Part shown: piece by piece, positions 8,586-15,107 of the stretch
Layout: each line of letters begins with the position of its first letter
Position numbering within the stretch: position 1 is the first letter of the stretch
From: Granulicatella adiacens
Lineage (GTDB): Bacteria > Bacillota > Bacilli > Lactobacillales > Aerococcaceae
Assembly: GCA_018364485.1 (NCBI GenBank)
Contig: JAGZLX010000008.1
Span: forward strand, 1 to 37,992
Length of the DNA: 37,992 bases
Reading direction: 5' to 3'
Translations under genes and position numbers: made by a program
The notes under the pieces: generated by a model
What the model saw: the letters and a program-made list of their open reading frames with translations, nothing else
What the model was told of the DNA's origin: nothing
Databases searched by the model: none

Positions 8586-8598
8586 TAGAAAATAGTAC

Positions 8599-8629
8599 AG
8601 AGAACTGTGTAAGAGCAGTTCTCTTTTTA
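8599..8629 (+). terminator. Terminator of the ABC transporter unit
   Basis: Perfect 9-bp arms AGAGAACTG (8599-8607) and CAGTTCTCT (8616-8624) followed by a T run. Confidence 0.85.
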
Positions 8630-8649
8630 TATACAAACGTTGAAACTAT

Positions 8650-8678
8650 TTGAAGTATAGGCATTTCTTCGTTAAAAT
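8650..8678 (+). promoter_or_regulatory. Promoter of the helicase operon
   Basis: TTGAAG (8650-8655), 17 bp spacer, TAAAAT (8673-8678). It lies 43 bp before the helicase start codon. Confidence 0.6.
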
Positions 8679-8720
8679 GAATAGGACTCAAAGAACAAAT
8701 GGTTATCGGAAAGGACACAT

Positions 8721-9908
8721 ATGAATACAAAGACTATCTGGGAGCAACATGGCTTCCACACATTAACACCGATACAAGAAAAGACACAAGAACTGATTAA
8801 AGAGGGAACAGACGTTGTAGCTATCTCACCAACAGGGACTGGAAAAACATTAGCGTATGTCGTTCCTATTTTGGAAAGAGTAAAGGCAGATAAAACGTTG
8901 CAAGCTTTGATTGTGGCGCCCTCTCAAGAATTAGCTCAACAAATTGGAGCAGTGATTAGAGAATGGAAAACACCTGAAATTCGTGTGCAAGTTTTAGCGG
9001 GTGGGGCAAACGTAAAACGACAAGTAGAGAAGTTAAAGGAAAAGCCAGAAATCGTTGTAGGAACACCAGGACGATTACTTGAACTGTCTAAGCTTCGTAA
9101 ATTAAAGCTTCATCAAGTAGAGATGCTTGTATTAGATGAAGCCGATTATTTACTCGATCCAGAGCAATTGAATAATACAAGAGAACTTGTGAAGAAACTT
9201 CCTTCTGAAAGACAAGTGCTTTGTTTCTCGGCGACAAAGAATAAAAATTTAGAAGAAGTTAATAAATGGATTAATATACTTCCGACTTTTGTTGAAGTTT
9301 CAGAGGGAAATTCTGCTCATTCAAACGTAACCCATGGATATATTGAGTGCCCAACTCGAAAACGTGATGAAGTACTAAGGAAGCTTGCTTTCTCAGAAAA
9401 TGCAAACCAAGCATTAGTGTTTGTCAATTCGATTGCAAATGCAGCATTACTTGGAGAAAAGTTAGCGTTTCATCAAGTTCCAGTGGCACTTCTTTCAAGT
9501 GATGCTCATCAAACGGAACGTAAGAAAGCTATCGACTTATTTAAGAAGGGGCAGATTCCATTCTTACTGAGTACCGATGTCGCACAGCGTGGTCTTGATA
9601 TTGAAGATTTACCACTTGTCATTCATTATGATATTGCAGATTCTACAGAGCAATATACCCACCGTTCTGGACGTACAGGACGTATGGGAAAAGAAGGGTT
9701 AGTTCTCAGTCTAGTGAATGACCGCGAACTAAGAGACTTGAAGAAGGTTGCAGGGAAACATAAACTAGTTCAGTTTGAACTATATGCAGGACAGTTAAAA
9801 CCAGTTACGCAACCTAAGAAGAAAGAAGTATCTTCTAAGAAACCAGTTCAGAAACGAAAGAAGGGGAATAAGAATGGAAATCATCGGGGATTTAAAAAGT
9901 CAAATTAG
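8721..9908 (+). CDS. DEAD-box ATP-dependent RNA helicase
   Basis: This 395-residue superfamily 2 helicase unwinds RNA duplexes in ribosome assembly or mRNA turnover. All core motifs are seen: Q motif GFHTLTPIQEKTQ (11-23), motif I SPTGTGKT (36-43), Ia APSQELAQQI (66-75), Ib GTPGRLLE (114-121), II DEAD (139-142), III SAT (170-172), V STDVAQRGLDIEDL, VI HRSGRTGRMG. A short lysine-rich tail (KKKEVSSKKPVQKRKKGNKN...) replaces any folded C-terminal domain, giving the compact size of CshB/YfmL-type helicases. ATG 8721 follows AAAGGA. Its last 35 bases overlap the next gene in another frame, so the two are translationally linked. Confidence 0.93.
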   Translation: MNTKTIWEQHGFHTLTPIQEKTQELIKEGTDVVAISPTGTGKTLAYVVPILERVKADKTLQALIVAPSQELAQQIGAVIREWKTPEIRVQVLAGGANVKRQVEKLKEKPEIVVGTPGRLLELSKLRKLKLHQVEMLVLDEADYLLDPEQLNNTRELVKKLPSERQVLCFSATKNKNLEEVNKWINILPTFVEVSEGNSAHSNVTHGYIECPTRKRDEVLRKLAFSENANQALVFVNSIANAALLGEKLAFHQVPVALLSSDAHQTERKKAIDLFKKGQIPFLLSTDVAQRGLDIEDLPLVIHYDIADSTEQYTHRSGRTGRMGKEGLVLSLVNDRELRDLKKVAGKHKLVQFELYAGQLKPVTQPKKKEVSSKKPVQKRKKGNKNGNHRGFKKSN

Positions 9909-10239
9909 TTTCTTTGGATTCGAAATGACGGATGCTGATAGCTTAGTGGCTTTAGAAAAAGGAGAACAAACATTTGTACTCTATTGGGCTAAAGATGGTT
10001 TCGTTCTTTTTGAAACTTCAAAAGAAGGTGTATGGAGAGCGAATAGACCAATCGTTATCCCCTCAGAACGTATTCAAAAAGTTTCTGTTGAGAAGAAACT
10101 CTTAGGAAATCCCAAATTAACATTGCAATATTTAGATAAAGAGGAAACTTATGTGATGCCGATGAAATGTGGATTTCATCAAAATCAAAAAGCAGAAGTC
10201 AAGAAACTGATTAGTACAATAGAAGGATTAAAAGGGTAG
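9874..10239 (+). CDS. Hypothetical protein (121 aa), overlaps helicase gene
   Basis: Product not recognised. The 121-residue protein is soluble with alternating beta-like segments: TFVLYWAKDGFVLFET, RPIVIPSERIQKVSVEKKLL and KLTLQYLDKEETYVMP, then a helix AEVKKLISTIEGLKG. The pattern suggests a small beta-barrel such as a PH-like fold (inference from pattern only). Translation starts 35 bp inside the helicase gene, behind AAGGGGAA, and ends 4 bp before the methyltransferase start. This arrangement makes the gene real and ties it to the RNA-modifying neighbours. No signal peptide or membrane segment is seen. Confidence 0.75.
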   Translation: MEIIGDLKSQISFFGFEMTDADSLVALEKGEQTFVLYWAKDGFVLFETSKEGVWRANRPIVIPSERIQKVSVEKKLLGNPKLTLQYLDKEETYVMPMKCGFHQNQKAEVKKLISTIEGLKG

Positions 10240-10243
10240 TTGC

Positions 10244-11014
10244 ATGGATATCATTAGTTCACCTAAAAATGAAAAAATTAAAGAGCTTGTTAAACTTCAG
10301 ACTACAAAAGGTCGTAAAAAAGCAGGGATGTATCTTCTTGAAGGAGAGCATCTGGTAGAAGAAGCGATAAAAGAAAATGCGCCGATTGAATTAATAGTAG
10401 TAAGTAGTAATCGTCTTGAAGATTACCAACTTTTATTAAGTCAAACGAACGCACAGCTTCTAGTTGTATCTCAAGACGTCTTCCAAAAGTTATCAATGAC
10501 AGAAACTACTCAAGGGATCTTAGCAGTTGTGGAGATAGTTAAACAAGAGGTATTACCTCAAAACGGTCGTATGATCGTTCTAGATGCTATTCAAGATCCA
10601 GGAAACTTAGGAACAATCGTGAGAACAGCTGATGCTGCTGGATTCGATGCGGTCATTTTAGGAACAGGAACGGTTGATTTATATAATGATAAAGTTCTTC
10701 GTTCAATGCAGGGAAGCCATTTCCATATTCCGGTGTTTCAAGCAAATTTACAGGAATACTTACCATTTCTTAAATCTAAAGGTGTACAAGTAGCTGTGAC
10801 GGCATTGCACCGTGATTCAAAGGATTACACTGTTTTACAAGGAGTAACAGATGTAGCTATTGTCGTTGGTAATGAAGGACAAGGTGTCTCTGATGACGTG
10901 ATTGATTTAGCGGATGTTGTAGTGACAATCCCGATGTTTGGAAAAGCAGAATCACTTAACGTAGCTATCGCTTCAGCATTATTGATGTATAAAACGAAAG
11001 AAACAAAGGAGTAA
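10244..11014 (+). CDS. SpoU/TrmH-family RNA 2'-O-methyltransferase
   Basis: This 256-residue SPOUT methyltransferase transfers methyl from S-adenosylmethionine to a ribose 2'-OH of rRNA or tRNA. An N-terminal L30e-like substrate-binding part (residues about 1-100) precedes the trefoil-knot domain, with motif 1 NLGTIVRTADAAGF (121-134; N121 and R127 are the conserved residues), motif 2 VVGNEGQGVSD (207-217) and motif 3 VTIPMFGKAESLNVAIASALL (227-247). The two-domain layout resembles RlmB or YsgA; the target nucleotide is not inferable. It begins 4 bp after the preceding gene and ends 3 bp before the next, inside one operon. Confidence 0.92.
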   Translation: MDIISSPKNEKIKELVKLQTTKGRKKAGMYLLEGEHLVEEAIKENAPIELIVVSSNRLEDYQLLLSQTNAQLLVVSQDVFQKLSMTETTQGILAVVEIVKQEVLPQNGRMIVLDAIQDPGNLGTIVRTADAAGFDAVILGTGTVDLYNDKVLRSMQGSHFHIPVFQANLQEYLPFLKSKGVQVAVTALHRDSKDYTVLQGVTDVAIVVGNEGQGVSDDVIDLADVVVTIPMFGKAESLNVAIASALLMYKTKETKE

Positions 11015-11017
11015 CGA

Positions 11018-11245
11018 ATGGATAACAGACCAAATCCAATGGGGAGAAAACGTCCCATTCTTGAAACGGTAAAAAATATGACTATCATCTTCTTTGCATT
11101 AAGTGCGATTGCAGCGTTATATAATTTCGCTTTAGCCGCAAGAGTTCTAATTATGGCGCTCGTAATGTTAGTTATCTATATTTCAATGTATTTCTCGAAA
11201 AAGAAGAATACAGATAACGAAGAAAAAGAAACAGAAGAGTCGTAA
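11018..11245 (+). CDS. Small membrane protein (75 aa)
   Basis: Unrecognised 75-residue protein with a basic N-terminus (NRPNPMGRKRP), two hydrophobic helices (about 23-38 and 42-58, with a short AARV turn between them) and a strongly charged C-terminal tail KKKNTDNEEKETEES. The charge distribution predicts a helical hairpin in the cytoplasmic membrane with both ends inside. It follows the methyltransferase stop by 3 bp with a GGAG site, so it belongs to the helicase operon. No terminator is seen before the tRNA promoter. Confidence 0.7.
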   Translation: MDNRPNPMGRKRPILETVKNMTIIFFALSAIAALYNFALAARVLIMALVMLVIYISMYFSKKKNTDNEEKETEES

Positions 11246-11262
11246 GAAGGCTGTAAAATCAA

Positions 11263-11291
11263 TTGACAGAATGTTCGTCTTTAGGTATACT
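11263..11291 (+). promoter_or_regulatory. Strong promoter of tRNA-Arg
   Basis: TTGACA (11263-11268), exactly 17 bp, TATACT (11286-11291). The -35 is perfect and the -10 is one base from consensus. The tRNA begins 11 bp after the -10. Confidence 0.85.
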
Positions 11292-11302
11292 AATTTAGTA
11301 CT

Positions 11303-11376
11303 GTTTCAGTAGCTCAGCAGGATAGAGCATTCGCCTTCTAAGCGAACGGTCGGGGGTTCGAATCCCTCCTGAAACG
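11303..11376 (+). tRNA. tRNA-Arg (anticodon TCT)
   Basis: A complete 74-nt cloverleaf: acceptor GTTTCAG / CTGAAAC with discriminator G at 11376, D arm GCTC...GAGC, anticodon stem TTCGC / GCGAA with loop CTTCTAA (anticodon TCT, reading AGA and AGG), T arm GGGGG-TTCGAAT-CCCTC. The 3' CCA is not encoded. It has its own promoter and terminator. Confidence 0.96.
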
Positions 11377-11386
11377 CTAGATTGAA

Positions 11387-11425
11387 AAGAGCATTATCGA
11401 ATTTATTTCGGTAATGCTCTTTTTT
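11387..11425 (+). terminator. Terminator of tRNA-Arg
   Basis: Fifteen-bp arms AAGAGCATTATCGAA (11387-11401) and TTCGGTAATGCTCTT (11407-11421) with one G-U pair, 5-base loop and T run. Confidence 0.88.
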
Positions 11426-11476
11426 GTATTTAATGAAAGTGAAAAAGGCTTTTGATTGAGAATAATCAGCAACACA

Positions 11477-11494
11477 TTGTGAAAGTTTTCATTC
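11477..11494. promoter_or_regulatory. Rex-like operator 1 upstream of pflB
   Basis: TTGTGAAAGTTTTCATTC fits the Rex redox-repressor consensus TTGTGAAA-NN-TTTCACAA through the first arm and TTTCA of the second. Rex senses the NADH/NAD+ ratio and controls fermentative genes in Firmicutes. It lies upstream of the first -10 element. A diverged catabolite-response element is a weaker alternative. Confidence 0.5.
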
Positions 11495-11506
11495 TGTTTC
11501 AAAATA

Positions 11507-11547
11507 TTAGTACAGAGAATTGTGCTGTTATAATACATATTTCACAA
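11507..11547 (+). promoter_or_regulatory. Upstream pflB promoter with Rex half-site
   Basis: A perfect -10 TATAAT (11529-11534) with only a weak -35 TTAGTA (11507-11512, 16 bp). A perfect Rex half-site TTTCACAA lies at 11540-11547, covering the expected transcription start; its other arm is poorly conserved. The weak -35 suggests dependence on an activator (inference). Confidence 0.45.
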
Positions 11548-11617
11548 CTTTTAAGACCTTAAAATCGCGATTGTAGCAATATTTAACAAAAACTTTGTAT
11601 TTTTTTACACTTTAGTA

Positions 11618-11645
11618 TTGCAACTAATTTTTATTGTGTTATAAT
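11618..11645 (+). promoter_or_regulatory. Proximal pflB promoter
   Basis: TTGCAA (11618-11623), 16 bp, TATAAT (11640-11645). It gives a leader of about 50 nt containing a third Rex-like site. Confidence 0.6.
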
Positions 11646-11659
11646 ATTCATGTAGATAG

Positions 11660-11677
11660 CTGTTATAAGTTTCACAA
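11660..11677. promoter_or_regulatory. Rex-like operator 3 in the pflB leader
   Basis: CTGTTATAAGTTTCACAA: the downstream arm TTTCACAA is perfect and the upstream arm matches TTGTGAAA at 5 of 8 positions. It sits at about +9 to +26 relative to the proximal promoter, a position where a bound repressor would block transcription. Confidence 0.5.
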
Positions 11678-11702
11678 CCAATTATCTAAGGAGGAAAATT
11701 TT

Positions 11703-13931
11703 ATGGAACAATGGAACGGTTTTAAAGGTAAAGTATGGAAAGAAGAAATTAATGTCCGTGACTTTATCCAAGAAAACTACACACTTTATGAAGGAGATGA
11801 CAGTTTCTTAGCTGGACCTACTGAAGCTACTAAAGCTTTATGGGCGCAAGTAATGGACTTAAACAAACAAGAACGTGAAGCTGGCGGTGTTTTAGATTTA
11901 GACACTAAAGTTGTATCAACAATCACTTCACATGGTCCTGGTTACTTAAACAAAGATTTAGAAACAGTTGTTGGTTTCCAAACTGAAAAACCATTCAAAC
12001 GTAGCTTACAACCATTTGGTGGTATCCGTATGAGTGAACAATCAGCTGAAGCTTACGGATTCAAGATTGACGAAGAAATTTCTCGTATCTTCCGTGACTG
12101 GCGTAAAACTCACAACCAAGGTGTATTCGATGCTTACACTCCAGAAATGCGTGCAGCTCGTAGATCAGGTGTTATTACTGGTTTACCAGATGCTTACGGA
12201 CGTGGACGTATCATCGGTGACTACCGTCGTGTAGCTTTATACGGGGTTGATCGTTTAATCGCTGAAAAACAAAAAGACTTCGCTAACATTGGCGACGGTA
12301 CTATGACTGACGATGTAATTCGTTTACGTGAAGAAGTTTCAGAACAATACCGTGCATTATTAGAATTAAAAGAATTAGGTAACATTTACGGATTCGATAT
12401 TTCTAAACCAGCTTCTAACGCTCGCGAAGCTTTCCAATGGTTATATTTAGGATACTTAGCAGCTATTAAAGAACAAAATGGTGCGGCTATGTCACTTGGA
12501 CGTACTTCAACATTCTTAGATATCTATGTACAACGTGACTTAGAAAACGGAACATTAACTGAAGAACAAGCACAAGAACTTGTTGACCACTTCGTTATGA
12601 AATTACGTTTAGTTAAATTCGCTCGTACACCTGAATACAACGCATTATTCTCAGGAGACCCAACTTGGGTAACTGAATCAATCGCCGGTGTTGGTGAAGA
12701 CGGACGTCCATTAGTAACTAAGAACAGTTTCCGTTTCTTACACACATTAGTAAACTTAGGACCAGCTCCAGAACCAAACTTAACAGTTCTATGGTCAACT
12801 CGTTTACCAGAAAACTTCAAATTGTTTGCAGCTAAAACTTCTATCAAGACATCTGCAATCCAATATGAAAACGATGATGTAATGCGTCCAGAGTGGGGCG
12901 ACGACTACGGAATTGCTTGCTGTGTATCTGCTATGCGTATCGGTAAACAAATGCAATTCTTCGGTGCTCGTGCTAACTTAGCGAAAACATTATTATATGC
13001 GATCAACGGTGGTATCGATGAAAAATCTAAAGCTCAAGTTGGTCCTAAATATCAACCAATCACTTCAGAATACTTAGATTATGATGAAGTAATGGAAAAA
13101 TACAATGACATGATGGAATGGATTTGTGGTTTATACTTAAACACATTAAACATCATCCACTACATGCATGATAAATACAGCTACGAAAGAATTGAAATGG
13201 CATTACATGACACTGAAATTCTACGTACAATGGCAACTGGTATCGCTGGATTCTCAGTAGCAGTTGACTCATTATCAGCTATTAAATATGCGAAAGTTAA
13301 AACTATTCGTGACGAAGATGGCGTTGTTGTTGACTATGAAGTAGAAGGCGACTTCCCTAAATATGGTAACAACGATGATCGTGCTGACGAAATCGCTGTT
13401 TGGTTATTGAAAGAATTCATGACTAAAGTTAAAAAACATAAAACTTACCGTAATGCTAAACATACAACTTCTATCCTTACAATTACTTCTAACGTAGTTT
13501 ATGGTAAGAAGACAGGTAACACTCCTGATGGACGTCGTGCTGGCGAACCATTTGCACCAGGTGCTAACCCAATGCATGGTCGTGACACACACGGAGCATT
13601 AGCTTCATTATCATCAGTTGCTAAAGTACCTTACAAATATGCATTAGATGGTATCTCAAATACATTCTCAATCATTCCTAAAGCTTTAGGACGTGAATTA
13701 GATGTACAAGAAGAAAACTTAGTTTCTATGTTAGATGGTTACGCTTCTAAAGGTGGTCACCACTTAAACATCAACGTATTCAACCGTGATACATTATTAG
13801 ATGCTATGGAACACCCAGAAGAATACCCACAATTAACAATTCGTGTATCTGGTTACGCAGTTAACTTCATTAAATTAACTCGTGAACAACAACTAGACGT
13901 AATCAACCGTACAATGCACGAAAGCATGTAA
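11703..13931 (+). CDS. pflB: Formate C-acetyltransferase (pyruvate formate-lyase)
   Basis: This 742-residue glycyl-radical enzyme converts pyruvate and CoA to acetyl-CoA and formate without oxygen. The adjacent catalytic cysteines are C406-C407 in GIACCVSAM, and the radical glycine is G717 in RVSGYAVNF, 25 residues from the end. The C-terminal RTPDGRRAGEPFAPGANP-like segment (here NTPDGRRAGEPFAPGANP) is also present. The frame stays open upstream to a TTG at 11634, but that lies before the proximal -10 element; ATG 11703, behind AAGGAGGA (11688-11695), is the start. Codon use is strongly biased to the preferred set, as expected for a very abundant protein. It is activated by the pflA product encoded downstream. 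Confidence 0.98.
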   Translation: MEQWNGFKGKVWKEEINVRDFIQENYTLYEGDDSFLAGPTEATKALWAQVMDLNKQEREAGGVLDLDTKVVSTITSHGPGYLNKDLETVVGFQTEKPFKRSLQPFGGIRMSEQSAEAYGFKIDEEISRIFRDWRKTHNQGVFDAYTPEMRAARRSGVITGLPDAYGRGRIIGDYRRVALYGVDRLIAEKQKDFANIGDGTMTDDVIRLREEVSEQYRALLELKELGNIYGFDISKPASNAREAFQWLYLGYLAAIKEQNGAAMSLGRTSTFLDIYVQRDLENGTLTEEQAQELVDHFVMKLRLVKFARTPEYNALFSGDPTWVTESIAGVGEDGRPLVTKNSFRFLHTLVNLGPAPEPNLTVLWSTRLPENFKLFAAKTSIKTSAIQYENDDVMRPEWGDDYGIACCVSAMRIGKQMQFFGARANLAKTLLYAINGGIDEKSKAQVGPKYQPITSEYLDYDEVMEKYNDMMEWICGLYLNTLNIIHYMHDKYSYERIEMALHDTEILRTMATGIAGFSVAVDSLSAIKYAKVKTIRDEDGVVVDYEVEGDFPKYGNNDDRADEIAVWLLKEFMTKVKKHKTYRNAKHTTSILTITSNVVYGKKTGNTPDGRRAGEPFAPGANPMHGRDTHGALASLSSVAKVPYKYALDGISNTFSIIPKALGRELDVQEENLVSMLDGYASKGGHHLNINVFNRDTLLDAMEHPEEYPQLTIRVSGYAVNFIKLTREQQLDVINRTMHESM

Positions 13932-13935
13932 TCAT

Positions 13936-13968
13936 AAAGTGTGAGGTCGACTGCTCTGAAATAGACCA
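13936..13968 (+). repeat. 33-bp repeat, copy 1 (pflB-pflA intergenic)
   Basis: Starts AAAGTGTGAGGTCGACTG and ends GAAATAGACCA. It matches copy 2 at 14054-14086 in 32 of 33 positions. It begins 5 bp after the pflB stop codon. Each copy has GGTC near its start and GACC near its end, which could pair. Confidence 0.9.
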
Positions 13969-13982
13969 CTGGAGGAAAATTA

Positions 13983-14150
13983 ATGAGGATGCTAAGCATC
14001 CGAAGAAATTTTACGAAGTGGAGGTATTTCAAGGAGACCGAACCGAATTACACAAAGTGTGAGGTCGACTGTTCTGAAATAGACCAAGCTAGATTGCTGA
14101 AATTAAGAAAACGGATGGGCAAAATCGTCCATCCGTTTTTTAATCGATAG
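13983..14150 (+). CDS. Possible small ORF (55 aa) between pflB and pflA
   Basis: ATG 13983 stands 7 bp behind a good GGAGG site (13971-13975), in a context like that of pflB itself. The 55-residue product would be very basic (MRMLSIRRNFTKWRYFKETE...), with no recognised motif. Against it: the frame runs straight through the terminator hairpin at 14108-14142, and the repeats are out of frame with each other. The strong ribosome site is the only support. This may instead be a structured RNA segment. Confidence 0.2.
   Translation: MRMLSIRRNFTKWRYFKETEPNYTKCEVDCSEIDQARLLKLRKRMGKIVHPFFNR
14054..14086 (+). repeat. 33-bp repeat, copy 2 (pflB-pflA intergenic)
   Basis: Differs from copy 1 by one base (C to T at 14072). 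Start-to-start distance is 118 bp, which is not a multiple of three, so the two copies are in different reading frames. It precedes the terminator by about 20 bp. Confidence 0.9.
14108..14142 (+). terminator. Terminator downstream of pflB
   Basis: Eleven-bp arms AAAACGGATGG (14108-14118) and CCATCCGTTTT (14129-14139) followed by T residues. It separates the pflB transcript, including the intergenic repeats, from pflA. Confidence 0.88.
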
Positions 14151-14171
14151 GGTCCAATAGGGCACGAATTG

Positions 14172-14180
14172 TGATATAAT
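14172..14180 (+). promoter_or_regulatory. Extended -10 promoter of pflA
   Basis: TGATATAAT: a perfect -10 TATAAT (14175-14180) with the TGn extension. No good -35 is seen. An AGGAGG ribosome site follows shortly before the start. Confidence 0.6.
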
Positions 14181-14204
14181 AGAAGAGAAAAGATAGGAGG
14201 AATA

Positions 14205-14969
14205 ATGATGAGTGAACCAGTAACTGGATATATTCATTCTACAGAGAGTTTTGGTTCTGTAGACGGACCAGGTATCCGTTTTGTAACCTTTATGCAAGGT
14301 TGCCGTATGCGTTGTGAGTTTTGTCATAACCCAGATACTTGGAATATTGGGGGCGGTCATCCGATTACTTCTCAAGAATTACTCGATCAAGCATTGCAAT
14401 ATCGTGCATTCTGGGGACGTAAAGGTGGCGTTACTGTCAGTGGAGGAGAACCTTTATTGCAAATTGATTTCTTAATCGATTTCTTTAAACGTTGTAAGCA
14501 AGCTGGAGTACACACAACATTAGATAGTTGTGGAATGCCATTTACGTATGACGAACCATTCTTCTCAAAATTCGAAGAGTTATTAGAGTATACGGATCTT
14601 ATTTTATTAGATATTAAACATATAGATGATGAACAACATAAGAAATTAACAGGGTGGACGAATAAAAACATTCTTCAACTAGCAGAGTATTTATCCGATA
14701 AAGGGCAACCAGTATGGATTCGTCACGTGTTAGTTCCAGAACGTTCAGATTACGATGAATATCTCATCCGATTAAGTGAGTTTGTAAGTAAATTGAAAAA
14801 CGTATTGAAGTTTGAAATTTTACCTTATCATAAATTGGGTGTGTATAAATGGAAGAACTTAGGAATTCCATATAAATTAGACCATATTGAACCACCAACA
14901 CAAGAACGTGTGGACAATGCTCGTCGTATTTTAAGAACAGACGAATATAAAGGTTATTTAAATGCATAA
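14205..14969 (+). CDS. pflA: Pyruvate formate-lyase activating enzyme (radical SAM)
   Basis: This enzyme of 254 residues (253 from the second ATG at 14208) uses S-adenosylmethionine and a [4Fe-4S] cluster to abstract hydrogen from the radical glycine of PflB. The cluster motif C-x3-C-x2-C is at C33, C37, C40 (CRMRCEFC). It is followed by the SAM-binding GGxP-type segment VSGGEPLLQ and the C-terminal ILPYHKLGVYKW typical of this activase. Length is normal for the family. Two tandem ATG codons follow AGGAGGAATA; either could be used. It has its own promoter and terminator rather than relying on read-through from pflB. Confidence 0.97.
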   Translation: MMSEPVTGYIHSTESFGSVDGPGIRFVTFMQGCRMRCEFCHNPDTWNIGGGHPITSQELLDQALQYRAFWGRKGGVTVSGGEPLLQIDFLIDFFKRCKQAGVHTTLDSCGMPFTYDEPFFSKFEELLEYTDLILLDIKHIDDEQHKKLTGWTNKNILQLAEYLSDKGQPVWIRHVLVPERSDYDEYLIRLSEFVSKLKNVLKFEILPYHKLGVYKWKNLGIPYKLDHIEPPTQERVDNARRILRTDEYKGYLNA

Positions 14970-14972
14970 TGA

Positions 14973-15013
14973 AAGAGCTGTTATAGTTTAAAAGCTATAA
15001 CAGTTCTTTTTTT
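14973..15013 (+). terminator. Terminator of pflA
   Basis: Long arms AAGAGCTGTTATAG and CTATAACAGTTCTT (one G-U pair) followed by seven or more T residues. Confidence 0.88.
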
Positions 15014-15043
15014 CTAGAAATCTTAGAAAAAATGCATTATCTA

Positions 15044-15072
15044 TTGGTTTTAAGTGATAATTATGTTAAAAT
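15044..15072 (+). promoter_or_regulatory. Promoter of ppaC
   Basis: TTGGTT (15044-15049), 17 bp, TAAAAT (15067-15072), between the pflA terminator and the ppaC start. Confidence 0.6.
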
Positions 15073-15107
15073 TGTCAATGTAAATTTATATAGAGAGAGG
15101 CCAAATT

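Noticed and set aside
11634..11702. Longer pflB product beginning at TTG 11634
   Set aside because: That codon lies upstream of the proximal -10 element, has no ribosome site, and adds residues not expected for PflB; ATG 11703 has AAGGAGGA.
13936..14086. CRISPR array
   Set aside because: Only two repeat copies with an 85-bp interval, and no cas genes in the window.
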